DNA of 64,000 nt, taken from Lingula anatina. Lineage: Eukaryota > Brachiopoda > Lingulata > Lingulida > Lingulidae. The stretch is taken from the NCBI RefSeq assembly GCF_001039355.2, contig NW_019775743.1:22353-86352 (forward strand). The letters are read 5' to 3'. Each line of letters opens with the position of its first letter. Within the stretch, counting starts at the first letter, position 1. A model generated the notes under the pieces. It saw only the letters and a program-made list of their open reading frames with translations. It was not told where the DNA came from and did not search any database. This document shows, in pieces, positions 12,429-24,200 of the stretch. The translations under genes were made by a program, and so were the position numbers.

Positions 12429-13638
12429 ACAGTTGATACCAAACTGAAAGACAAGAGCAATGTAACACTTGTAAAGACCCTAAGTATTGAGGAGATAGGT
12501 AAGACAGGAATCTCAATAAAATAGTTATGATTTTTAATATACTTATGAAACATACACTAACAAACACACATACACGCACATACACACCACAAGCATGTTG
12601 CTCAAGCAAAGTCTTTAGCATACTTAAGAAGATAATTTATTTTTAAGTCATTTAAATATTTGAATGTATCTTCCATAAATTGTAATACTGAATCCTATTT
12701 GAACATGCACAGATATGGAATGCTTAGTTTTTATTTGTTATCATTTTTCCTTTAGCAAATATCAAAGACACAAAGATTGTGTCAGATGCTGAGGGCATCA
12801 AAGAAAAAGGTAAGACAGTAAGCTGGGGCCGTAGCAATAGTCCGAAGGTTCAATAGTCTAAAGGTTCATTGGTCCGAATGTTCACTATAGAACCTTCGGA
12901 CCAATGAACCCTTGATTAAAAAATAGATGAAAATGTTACCACTTTTCGGACCAATGAACCTTCGGACCAATGAACCTTTGACTATTGAGACGCCCCCCAA
13001 TAAGCTTAGGACAATTTAACAGGGAATTCATTTAACACACTTAAAAATGTAAACACACAGATGGACTTTAGGGGGGGGGGGGGGGACTCTGACGCACAAA
13101 CACTGAGTTCAAATACGCTGTTCAGTGATCAATATCTTTGAATGGGTCTTCGACTATGTTAAGTAATGTATTGAATTCTTGTTGTGTACAGGTATGAAAT
13201 GTTTAATTTGTTTTCCTGTCTTTCTTCAGTCAGTATCAATGACACAACAACTGTGAAAGCAGAAATGAAGGAAAGAGGTAAGACAGTAGGGCCAATAGAA
13301 TAGTAGGGTCAAAATTTATTACACTGATAGAATGTGATTGTGCATGTACACACACGCGCACACACACACACACACTCCTTATGTTGTGCCAACACAGTTT
13401 GTGCTTTTGGCAAGTTTAAAATAATATTGGCAGAATTGTTTATTCCAAATACTAGTAAAAGTGTTTCATTGAAGCTTCATACATGAAATATGATGTTGCA
13501 CTGACTTATTGAACATTTTATACTTTTGCCTCTTAGTAAGTATTATACATTTCAGCTCCAAAGAATCGCCGCCAATCTAGGTGGAGGAGGGTATTGAATT
13601 TGTTCACGTCTTGCTTCAGACGGAGGGCACGAACATAA
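9795..13638 (+). CDS. Eleven-exon gene of unrecognised family with tandem phase-1 mini-exons
   Basis: Exons: 9795-9812, 10065-10113, 10555-10664, 10965-11091, 11282-11320, 11845-11898, 12270-12320, 12433-12498, 12756-12809, 13230-13277, 13556-13638. All have AG..GT boundaries and compatible phases. The total is 699 nt, 232 residues plus TAA. The start is the ATG followed after six codons by a gtaagt donor. There is no signal peptide. Exon 3 begins with a five-lysine run from 15 A's. Exons 3-4 form the only domain-sized part: FECKNG, LLLKGSNMVWKFIKP, then GCGWTWEPEPFRN and EVTCAWGELDMEIK. Exons 5-10 are 39-66 nt, all phase 1-1, and encode acidic repeats such as ADIKDTKSVSDAEGSEERG. Exon 11 is very basic: RRVLNLFTSCFRRRART. 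Homology of exons 6/9, 7/10 and 8/dead exon 11604 shows a duplicated three-exon block. Expression is inferred from intact phases only. No function is proposed. Confidence 0.7.
10347..10425. repeat. (TATAA)n microsatellite
   Basis: About 15 copies of a 5-bp unit, in intron 2 of the exon-array gene. Confidence 0.95.
11604..11662 (+). pseudogene. Dead mini-exon homologous to exon 8 of the exon-array gene
   Basis: The sequence reads DTKEENNVAIVKTLSIEEL, matching exon 8 (DTKLKDKSNVTLVKTLSIEEI). An acceptor-like ttctttcaag precedes it. The donor position is gaaagg instead of gtaaga, and one base is missing after the acceptor relative to exon 8. Both changes would stop correct splicing. It is the first member of the proximal copy of the duplicated three-exon block. 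Confidence 0.65.
11986..12143. mobile_element. MITE with GGGGCGGAT-type ends, copy 1
   Basis: Begins ggggcaaattgaggc and ends gatccgcccctt, with ACAAACA on both sides (11979-11985 and 12144-12150) as a target-site duplication. It matches 34918-35073. The inside carries an imperfect inverted arrangement of tcttctggaagacggt motifs. It lies in the intron after exon 6. hAT-like by TSD length; no transposase. Confidence 0.75.
12392..12432. repeat. (CA)n microsatellite abutting a splice acceptor
   Basis: The CA run ends directly in the acceptor of exon 8 (cacacacag|TTGATACC), taking the place of a polypyrimidine tract. Other CA/TG runs occur at 13350-13377, 18902-18920 and 19303-19354. Confidence 0.9.
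12825..12998. mobile_element. Fold-back hAT-like MITE, copy 1
   Basis: 174 bp, starting ggggccgtagcaatagtc and ending gactattgagacgcccccc. It is flanked by agtaagct and aataagct (8-bp target duplication, one mismatch). The interior is almost entirely made of inverted copies of gaaggttcattggtccga. It is in the intron between exons 9 and 10 of the exon-array gene. Copy 2 is at 36061. Confidence 0.8.
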
Positions 13639-15700
13639 GTGGTTATTATTATTATTAATTAAATGATTCTAAACACTTCAGACATAAAGAAATGAAGAAA
13701 AGTCAACAGTATTTTTTAAAGAATAGATTTATTATACATTTACAATTTAGTTCTTTTCGTTTGTCTCTTTGTTTTGATGGTATCATTACGATAAAATATT
13801 AAATTTTTGTAATCAGATGAGTTTTGTTTTTCTTTTCTTAATTGAGGGTACCATTAGGGAGGGGTGATCATAGTTCATGGGAAATAAAACCATTAATTTA
13901 CAAATCACAGTAAACAAAACTTTATGCATATCTCACCAACAATGCTAGTTGAAAACTGTGAAAATTACAAATTACCAGGTATAAGGCTTAGTTTCACGAA
14001 GGGCAAAGAATAAAAAGCCGCATTTGGGAGTCATAGGAATGAGGTGCTTCACGGAATATTGACATTTCACTCATCTCAGGGAAATAAAAAGTGGCTTTCA
14101 CAGATAAAAAAATACCCAGTGGGGCTCTTTTAATTAAAAAAAGTTTGAAAAAGCAAAATAAACCAATTTTTGTATAAAGGCATTTGGGATGTGATGCAAG
14201 AAACCAGCACTTGACTTTTTTTTTTTACAATAAATGAAGCACTATAGTAATTACCTCATTCCAATAAAACAACATTTGATTTCTGATTTAAGTTTTAAAG
14301 TTTATCTCGAATTTTTTATCAAATTCTCTTTTTATTTCATTTATTAAACTTAAGAAATAATCAATACATGGTACAAAATTTTAACTATATTTAAATATAT
14401 ACATAAATACTCATACTCACACACATGTACCCTATCATACGGCTCAATTACTGATAACTTCACTTTTGATTTTATGTTCCAGAATGTCCATGTTTAAATA
14501 CAAAAATATATATATATTGTTCAAACTCCTAGGAAGTCATATGAAAAGTAAACTTACATTAGGAAAAAACCTTTTTTTTAAAGATCAATTGCAAATAAGG
14601 ATCCCGTTTAGTTAACGTTTGAGCATCTGGTGTCTACAGTGGTTACAGTGGAGGAATGGGGAAAATCTTCTCAATGTTATTAACACCACCAGTAAAACAA
14701 TTGGGAGAGATCTCCCCCAACTGGATGATATCTTGAAAGACAGAATGGAGAAAACAACAAAATGAATTATGGGGACCCCACCCATAGAGGAAGTTCTCTT
14801 TTTAAATTCTCACCCAGCAATAGCAGACTGCTGACTTTTAAGGGCAGTAAATGGTTTTAAGTAGGTCTCTCTATGTACAGAATTTTAATTAAACTTTAAG
14901 GCCTAGTTCATAATTTTTTATTGTCCAGTGTTTTATTTAAGGATAACGGATAACAAATGCCGATATTTATATTTCAATATTTTAATTGGCTGAATAAATT
15001 CTTAGTTTATCTTACCTTGTACTATTGCTATAGCCATGTTACATGTATTATCATAAAAAATATTGTAAATAGCGGCAACAAGTTCTTTTTCTAACACAAT
15101 CCCTTTGTTGCCATTTTTCAAAATAATTACAGACTGCTCTTCCCCTTTGCCAATGCTCTCAATTCAGGCCTATCAAGTGTTTTATTGTATAAAATAAAAC
15201 ATTATAAAGCCAAAGACTTCGTCCAATAATCTAGCTTTGTTTAATACTATGCATGAATCCAAAATTATGCTATAGTATGATCAAAATAGAAATATTAAGA
15301 CTTCTTGAACAAGATGGATTACATTAGAAATCTCCCCCCCCCCCCATCCTGCCCCCTTTCTACTGATACCATACAAATAGGCCTACAAGCCACCTTACAA
15401 ACTCAGCATGGGTTGGAGCGTGAAGTAGGTCAAAAGCTCGGATATGCCATGTAAGGGTTCTTAGGGGAGATAGGTGATTTCCTTTTGCGTTTTTTTTTAT
15501 TCTGTCAATTTTGAGAAAAATATCAGTATATTTCATGGCAGTAAGTCAGTGTAAATTCAAATAAGTCAAGTTTCTTTCCTTTATCACGAAATTCGTCAAA
15601 TGAAATTGAATGCAACAAATTCCTAGACTACCTTTACCCCCTCTTGTGAATGCAATGTGTCGTCTGCAGAGCTCAGCGTCTGCCACCACGCTGGACGATT
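13639..15700. other. 3' flank of the exon-array gene, no further gene seen
   Basis: Contains a candidate polyadenylation signal AATAAA at about 13883. Otherwise it is AT-rich sequence with short homopolymers (C run near 15335). No supported coding region. Confidence 0.4.
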
Positions 15701-15710
15701 CTCGCTTCCC

Positions 15711-16486
15711 GGGAGCTGAACAGTTAACGCGGTCTGAAAAATTTTAGGGAGAGTCAGATGAAATAGAGAGGAACCGTGGCATCTACAAAGTTTTACATGG
15801 TGAAGCTGGAGTTGTGTGTGGGCTTGTTTTACTCTTTTCTTTAAACATTCCCAATGTACTCTGCCTTTCCGTAACCCTATGCAACCGAAATATTTTTCTG
15901 GCATCTTGATACATTTTCCCCTTCTGCCTCCCCCTTAAAATGGTCCACACTAAAAAATCAATAATCGTATGGCAATTTTATACAGGCAATTGACCTACTT
16001 TCATACCCATGCCGCTATCAACGAGTTTTATGGCTGTGGGATGAAAACGTGATACACGTCTGTGATATAAAAGTTATTTCTAATTACATTATTTACAAAC
16101 TGTGCGTGTGAATCAAAGGTGTCCCGATTTATGAGCAAAAGAAGTCATTACTTTTTGAAAATAATGAAAAAATTGGAGACAAGCCAAAATCAGAAAGAAA
16201 TGCATTTTTTCTCTTATATGCAAATTAGGTCCCCTGAAGTAATATAAGACTGGCCGGAAGTGATGTTCATATCAGAGATTTATAATGATGATGATCTTGA
16301 TGGCCTTGATGATCTTAATGGTGATTCAAAAATTCTTATGAAAGTTTTCAGTTGTCATCTGGTGAAATAGAAGTTTTTCTGCACTAACACAATCATTCCA
16401 CGAGCGAAGAATAATTAGTGAACGCGCTTCAGAGATGCGCTGCAGACGTCACGGCTTTTGGGTGCAATATCACACGCGATATTTCG
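15711..16486. repeat. Dispersed 0.8-kb duplication, copy 1
   Basis: Collinear with 28287-29082 from gggagctgaacagttaacgc to cacacgcgatattcg, with small indels. It contains no long conserved ORF. It keeps the CRE-like gcagacgtcacggc and the runs atgatgatcttgatggcc. Terminal repeats are not obvious. Nature unknown: a non-coding transposon fragment or duplicated regulatory sequence. Confidence 0.8.
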
Positions 16487-18103
16487 TCATACATGTATAC
16501 TCATGAAGAACGAAGCACACGAACGAAACGGGGTGCCTCGATATGAAACCAGACAACTTTTGTGTTTTTAATCTCCAAATACTAAAAAAAATCAATTAAG
16601 TTAATAAATAGGCCGGGAACAAGAACTTATTATATAGTATATTTTATATTAATTATTATTGAAGATCATAATAATAAACGAGTCGCATTTCAATGTACTC
16701 CATGCTATAGTCTTTATTTAAAAATAGCAATTTTTACGAGATTACATATTGCATCGTATTGTTTGGTTCCATTGCCTGGCTTTCAAAAATTAGAACAGGC
16801 GCTCCAAAACCGGGAGACGAAGTAAAAAAATTTATATTGGCCAAGTTCGCCCTTGCACAAGAATGTCCTCGCAGCATTATCTGCAATTAACCTTCCTACG
16901 ATTTTGAATGTATTTTGCAATATCATTTTCAATATGGCCCATGAAGAATTTTATTAATCAAGAGTGGGGGAGGGGTGAAAAATTCCCATTGGGGCCACAT
17001 ATAACACTATAAATACAATGGAAATCCCCTTAAAATGAAGGTAAAATAAATGTTATTCTAAGGAATTCCCACGGATTAACTTTTTAAAACATAAAATCAA
17101 TAGAACATTTCTAATATAAATTTTCAAAAAGACACCAGAGAGCAAATGAAATAAGATCAACCAGACGGTAAACACCGGCAGGCTTTGTTAATTTCACCAT
17201 TTGTTTATTTCAAACAGCGCACTTTTCGCGCATGCGCAGTTGTTTGAAGCCTGTGCTGAAGAACGATGTTTTGCAAGACTTTATGAGATGAAATGTGTTA
17301 CACAAAGCAGATTTAAGTGCAAAACAGTGACAAATTCAGTATTGATATAGAAGACTGTAAACATGCTAACATTTGCGTGCTCATTTGAATTTATTAGCAG
17401 TTGAATTAAAATGCAGAAATAGGATGGCACCCCACGTGCAGTATAAAGCTCACATTTATTATCGCTTATGAGTACCATGTTTAAGCCAGAGTTGTCCTTG
17501 TAAAGTACATTAATGCAAACAAGCTGCTGTAATTATAAGTTGTTGGTATTTTACTATTTGAGTATAATATACGACAAGTAAAAGCTATGACAACATTTAC
17601 ATCACCAGGCTTAAAGTTAACATTTTGTGTCAAAATTTTAACACACCTGCATTTTAAAGATTGCAGGGTGTCACAAATTAGCTGCAATTTTTCATGCCGC
17701 TGTGAAATATGATTTAGACGATAGTCAACTAACAGTGAAAATATATTTTTAAAACCAACAATATCTTTTTCTTATTCACCAATTTGTCTTTATTCTTAGC
17801 AGTCAAAAGTTCATTTGGTTTGTTTCTGAATTGCTCGTGCTGTGAAAATTGTTTCCATCCATAATTATCCATAATTCCAATGGCAAGGTTCTACTGAAAG
17901 CTGCTCTGGAAATAACCTCTCAATTAACTAATTAACTTAACTGAACATATATTCAAGTCAAGTCAAAGTATTTTCTTTTCAGGAAGACCTTATAAAGAAA
18001 ACAAAAGCTAAACACATTTTTAAAAAGTTATTTTAAAGAGTTTTGATAGGCTGTTATAGTTCACCGGTACTCAGTATGTTTAAATTTCATGGAGATTTTA
18101 GAC
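16487..18103. other. Intergenic, nothing supported
   Basis: AT-rich. A weak similarity (gcagaaataggatggc..., taatgcaaac.agctgctgt) exists between 17400-17550 and 26290-26430 but is too diverged to delimit. Confidence 0.35.
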
Positions 18104-21100
18104 TTAGGTAGTAAGGCAGCTGGTCTGAAGCATAACATTGTTGTTGTTCGTTGACGGGAGTCCCTTCACTGTACCCTTCTCTGCAAACTGAATGATGTAA
18201 TAATTGACGTTATCAACGACGCTTACTGACGGTTGGCTGATGGACCCAGCATCGCGCAGAACCTGCAACATTCCCGCGGCTGCACCGGCGACGAGGGGGG
18301 ACGCCATTGACGTGCCACTTTTCTCTATCCAACCGTTGGTATTAGCGTAGTTGGCGGCCCTTATTTTCCTCCCTGGAGCGTAAATATCGACGCACGGTCC
18401 GATGTTACTAAAGGAAGCCAAGTAATCATCTATTTGGGTGGCGCCGACAGTGAGGGCTCCGCTTACGCTTGCCGGGGATTTATTACACGCATCGGCCTTG
18501 TCGTCATTTCCAGCGCTGACTACCACTGGAATGCCTGCATCCAGTACCGCGTACACGGCGTCATTTATATACGTGGTATACGGAAAACCGATTGATATAT
18601 TTATTACTGATAGACGTTTGTTTTGTTGAACCCGTGTCTTTATCCAGTTTAGTCCTGCCAGGAGGTCCGAAGACGAACATGTCGTTGCGTCGCATACCTT
18701 GACGGGGATGAGGGTGACCTTCTTGGCTGCTCCATAGGTGGCGCCTCCTAAGGTACTGGCCACATGGGTACCATGACCATGGGTGTCTCTGGTATCGGAG
18801 AAAGAACTCGCGTGCCATCCTGTAAAAACAGCAAAGAACTTTGAGGAGAACTCTTGCTGATTTTTGTGCCGAGTCATCCCCTCTCTCTCTCCCTCTCTTT
18901 CAACACACACACACACACACATCTCTTTCTATCTCTCTCTCTGCCTCTATCTTCTGAAATTTTAGTTTTATGAAACCTTGGACATAATAACAAAATTCGT
19001 TATTTTGTCCAAGATGAAACTTACCTGGCAAAACTCTTCCTCCGAAGTCACTGTGATCAGGATTAATGCCAGTGTCCATGACGTATGCGTCTATACCAGA
19101 GCCGAGCGCCCAGGTGGCGAAACGGTCATCATCGGGAGAGTAGTCTATTCTGTCTAAATTCTGTATAATAAATACGAAATTCATATCAAGATACATTTTT
19201 TCTTGTTGGGGGTCAGTGGTGTCATGGCAAATGTACTCAGAAGAGAGGCTGTATGCAGTATGCAGTAGTGTCCTCACACAGAGAAACTATGAATCATTAA
19301 ACTCACACACACACACATACACACACACACACACATACACACACACACACACACAATGAAAATGTAGAGCCTACACATGCATACACATGCACATGCGGTG
19401 ATATTTACCCATGTTTCAGCAGCCGGGAAATACCCTTCACAATGACTTAGTTCTAGCGACATTTCTTTAGCTTGTTCGATTTCTTCAATATCGCCAGTAA
19501 GTTGGCGAAGCAGTTGCAGGTCACTAGAAAAAAATTGAAGTACTTCAGTTACGATGATAATTATATCGCGGACATCAGGACAAAATATGCATATTTAAAA
19601 GTAAATTTGTGTGGAATTTCTTCCCAAATCATACGTATTATCAAATAAAGTTTAACTATGATATCTAAAAAATCATATACTGGATAAAAAGATGAAGAAA
19701 ATATAATTTAGATTGTAAGACATAAAGGAAAAAAATCAAATACCAAATAATTAATATTATACCAAATTAAATGGTTGCTTTAGTCTGAACCAATGCTCTC
19801 CATCGAAAAGGAATGAGTTGACAAAAACCATACCTATCATTTATATCCCTAAGAATGACGAAGCTGCTTTTTCTACTAAACTTCACTCTTTGTCGGGAAC
19901 CTCTTCCTTTCAGGGTGCGACGGACTGTAAGGGAAATATAATTGAAACTGTAAATTGTAAGTGTGAAACGGGTAGGTAGAATATATTGATTATGAAATAA
20001 GATATTTTATAACCAACTCGGTATATAAAAACGACTCAAGACTAATAAGTACGGTTAACTGCACCTTATAGTAGACACATCTGCATACAGCTCATAACTG
20101 ATTTAATTTAACTACATTGTAATTCATTCTTATTTCGTTTTGAAAGTTATCTATTAAGTAGTTCACTTTCTTTTTGGTTATTAAATTGGATAGAAGTTTT
20201 ATGTGAGCTTCTTGTATGTCCTCTAAAATATTTCGCAAGTAAAACAGGTATGCCTTTTAGTAAAGACTACGTAAATAGTTTTGGCACCAATATGTTAGTT
20301 TCTCTTTTGTGCTACATGTATTCTGACACATAAACACAGAACGGCCCTACACGCCATCAAATACCACATAATATGTATAGGAATAATATATCTGCAACCG
20401 GACTTATAAGGATGGTTCTATTCTGTCGCTTATCATCTTTTTTCAAATTTTAGTATTCTTGGGTTTCTGAATACATAACTTCTTATTTTGCCAGTCTCCG
20501 GGTGCATGTCAATTACCAACGTGTTGTCTTTGCTCATTAGACGCATTCAGAACCAGCTGATCTGTGGACTTACAAGTCCGAGGATCACATATGGCGCGAC
20601 CCACTTGAAAGCGTGCCGAGATTTAACTGGGACGGCGCCAGTGGGAGGCGGGAAACCATTGTCGAATACTAGGTACATGTAAATGTATGTGGGACATTTG
20701 TAGATAGTTATTTACCACTAAGCATTAGTACGGAAATAAAACTGAATTGTACGTACGGAACTGAATTTTTCAACAATTTAAAGTGGTGCACCTACTTCTT
20801 CCATACTTGCCACCAGGCAGAAGACGGGCAATGTATTCATTGGGAACGGCCGTACCATCCGTGGGGGTTATCAGGGGCACTAAAGAAAAAAAAGTAAAGT
20901 GATGACAACAACTTTGATAAATAGATGTTATATATATCATCGATTTGCCAAATTGACTCTATTTGAGTCGTTTAAGAAAGAAGCAGTAACGTTACAGGGG
21001 ATCTACGCGGGGTTCATATTTAACCTCATAATTAATTACGTACCTAAACCTTTCTCCTCGGAGATGTCTATCAGTCCTTTTTCCTTCATCATCTTTTTCA

Positions 21101-21263
21101 TTTCTGTGGGGTTTTCCCTTTTCATGTTCTTTAGTCTTCGGATCTTGGGAATGTTTTCTATCTTTAACTTCAGTCCGGGTGGTGTCTCCTCGCTCTCACT
21201 GGCATGCACCTGCTCTAACGCGAGAAGCATGAATAGCGCAGAGGCAAAGAGCAAATATTTCAT
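18104..21263 (-). CDS. Secreted subtilisin-family (S8, proteinase-K-like) serine protease precursor
   Basis: Six minus-strand exons with matching phases: 21044-21263, 20796-20879, 19834-19924, 19409-19523, 19025-19160, 18104-18819. The total is 1362 nt, 453 residues plus TAA. The ATG at 21263 opens a signal peptide (MKYLLFASALFMLLALEQVHA). Next come a charged spacer, then an inhibitor-I9-like propeptide (VPNEYIARLLPGGKYGR; SFVILRDIND). The catalytic domain has the triad in order: Asp in AYVMDTGINPDH (exon 5), His in DTHGHGTHVAST and Ser in SGTSMASPLVAGAAAG (exon 6). The oxyanion Asn is in VVSAGNDD. The cysteine content and GDxL-free layout fit the proteinase K branch rather than kexin/furin. 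All key residues are present, so it is probably active. Likely role: extracellular proteolysis after propeptide removal; the substrate is unknown. Confidence 0.9.
18900..19400. repeat. CA/GA microsatellites in protease introns
   Basis: (CA)n runs at 18902-18920 and 19303-19354 and GA/CT-rich tracts at 18880-18955 lie in the introns flanking exon 5. They open spurious ORFs of V-C residues on the minus strand. Confidence 0.85.
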
Positions 21264-24200
21264 GATTGTGGTTCTTCCTGAAAATTGGTCGTTTAACGAT
21301 TGTCGGCTGTGCAATGTGTTATCTACCTCACAAATCACTAACCCTTGGTCACTTCTTTTACCAAACCCGAGATTCGACTGAGTCCGTTAGTGCCGAAGCT
21401 TAGAAAACTGTGACTTAAATACATTTTTCAAATGTTACCTTGTTAAATTAAACAGGACGAAATGTCTGGTTTCAGTCGATTTAATGGTGCAAGGCAGGGC
21501 TTTAATCACGAAAGTTTCTGTTACAGCTGTTCACAGTGTTTAATATATTAATAGGCAAGGAAGACGATTTTGGTATCAAAGTAAAATCCATCAAGCAAAC
21601 ACTCCCAATAATAGTTATAATAATAATTGATTCTCATAAAGGATCTTATCTTATCACAATGCCTTCTTCTGGTGCATTGAGATTACTCTCTTTCAAATAG
21701 TACAGTATGCAGTATAGTATATTTTAGTTAAATCTTTATCTTAGTTTAAAACAACAGGGCGAATTAAAACAATAACTTGGAAATAATTTTGTTGATGATT
21801 GTGATAAAAAGTGTTGAGCACGGACCGGTATATAAAATCCACTCGCTGAGGCAAGGAAAATCTTGTGGGTTTTAAGTATTCTCTGTGAAACATGTATTAC
21901 ACAACGCAAATTAATTTGAACTTTCCTGATTGATAATGAATTTGGTTCTTACTTGAAAATTTAGATCTAAAAAACAGCTGGTATTTACTGAGGATAATTC
22001 TGTGGTAGATCGGGTAAGTAATGTGGTTTTGGATCAAAAACATTAGCTTTTTCATTGTCTCTTACTACATTTTGCTATGGTGCTGAAAGAAGACTGCTAT
22101 TAATCCAATTTAAGTGTTCTTTTATAGAATCCATAATTTGTTTTCAACTTAAATGTATTTAGTGTGTAGATGTGTGTTTGTGTTTGTGTATGTGCTTGTG
22201 TCCGTGTTGTGCGTGATTGTATATGTCTGTGTAAGAACACTAGGGACTTATCTTGGTTTGGTTCTTAACTGTTTTATAATTTTCGTTGTTATGGTGTCTA
22301 GGGACAAAGGGAAACCAAGTAAAATATTCCCGAGAATGGGCACATACGAGAAAAGGCGAATGACATCCACATCTACTTAAAAATTGAGCCCGAATATTGA
22401 AAGTCGCATAGACAGGAACTAGACAGCTAAGAACATAGAGCGTCACACACAGAATGAACATGTAGCCAAGACCTGTGTCAGGTAACCAAACAACAGAATG
22501 CAAACTTCCCAAACTTGAACAGAGCTAGTGTATTAATTTGTATCTTGCACTAAAAAGCCATTAACTGTGACTCACGGCCTGTTTCTTTGTGTATCTTTCG
22601 AAAATAGAAAAAAAGGCTGCTGCAACAAACATGAAGAACTTAAGTAAATATGACAAATGAGAATTTAAGTTATGTAACTGTTATTGCACACTGATATACT
22701 TTTATCCACCATTGAACCACTCATTGCATCAGTCGCATTCACTTGATTGCCCGCATTTTATAAGTAAATATGACAAGTGAGGATTCAAGTTATAATTTTG
22801 TAACTTCTATTGCACTGATTTACTTTCACCCACCATTGAACCACTTATTACATCATTGCATTTTCAGCTGATGCACCAGGTGCAAACGTTACGAAATGTG
22901 CACATACATTTAAAATGACTTTCTTGGAAAATCAATCTATAGCGTGTGTCCGTATTTAAAGAAAATCTGCCGAATGCTAACGCGTAGTACAAAAAAACCA
23001 ACAAGAAGAATGTGAACATACGTAAATATACACCGATAAATGCCTGTGTAAAAAGAAATTATGTCCGGCAGGAATTTACGTCCCAGCTGCGTATAAATAC
23101 ACCTGGGAGTCAAGGTCTGGGTATGACAGAGTATCCTTGGATATACACGTCCATGGAACATATTTTAACAGAGGTCCTTGGGGACATATGTATGCATATA
23201 TCACTTCCACATTGAGTTAACAAATAGCAGAAGCATGTCAAAAATATGAATATGAATAAAAAAAAACCTAGCACTAATTACTTTTCCGTATTCACAGCTT
23301 TCAGTACTATCTGATAACAAGATCCTAGCAAGCTAAGAAAAAAGTTTTAAATAACAAATCGTGTGCTTGAGGAAAATTCCACTTTACGCTATTCGAGAAC
23401 GAACGTCTGTTGTGAATTCAAATGGTCACGATTTATGTAAGTGCACATTAAAAATTAAGTCGAACTGATAGGAAGCGTAGAGAACCTTTGAGTGCAACAT
23501 GATTTTGTTAAGTGTCATCTAGTGCGAAACATATTTTCGCATTAGGCAAAAGTGGCAAATGGCAAATCACACGAGGGTTTTGTCAATTGTTTAATTTTAC
23601 AATCAAAAAGAACTGCTCTGACGTGGACTAAAGCGGCAAAGTGGGCTTTTTGAACCTTCCAAATATGACGCAATGGAAATAATATTTTTAGGTCTTTAGC
23701 TTTAGGAGACGAAAAGGGATTACCTATAAGGAAATGTTGAATATGTAAATGACAAAGTGGATTAGACAATAAGTAAACGCGTGGTCAATTCAGAGAAATA
23801 GAGGATAAATCCCCTTGTATTTGTATGTGTGAGATACGGGAATATAAATGTTTATTAACTCAAACTTGACGTCGTCAACGTAACAATTCTTTCCATTCAA
23901 ACCCATGGGTAACAACTACTATCTGGTTACGGCTACCGCTATATGCGTTTTAAGCAATGACAGATCGTAATTCTATTCCTTGCAAATCTCGGAATATCTC
24001 GCAGCACTTTATGTACATGCAGAAGTTCCAAACCACTGATCAACACTGGAAATGACGGTTTCGCGTGTTAAAACTTATAAAATGCGGTTAAAGAGGCACA
24101 AGTTTACATCATTGAGTATGCATCCTTAGTTTGACTAGCCTTCTAGGCCATCTTCACTCGGATCCATAGTTCGTTGCAGACCAGCTTGTCAACGAGGGCA

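Noticed and set aside
12335-12621. Minus-strand V-C-rich ORFs
   Set aside because: They arise from CA microsatellites in introns of the plus-strand exon-array gene.
15623-15904. 93-codon minus-strand ORF
   Set aside because: It straddles the edge of the 0.8-kb duplication and is not kept open in the other copy; no family resemblance.
20899-21381. 160-codon plus-strand ORF
   Set aside because: Antisense shadow of protease exon 1, whose signal peptide and splice sites are clear on the minus strand.
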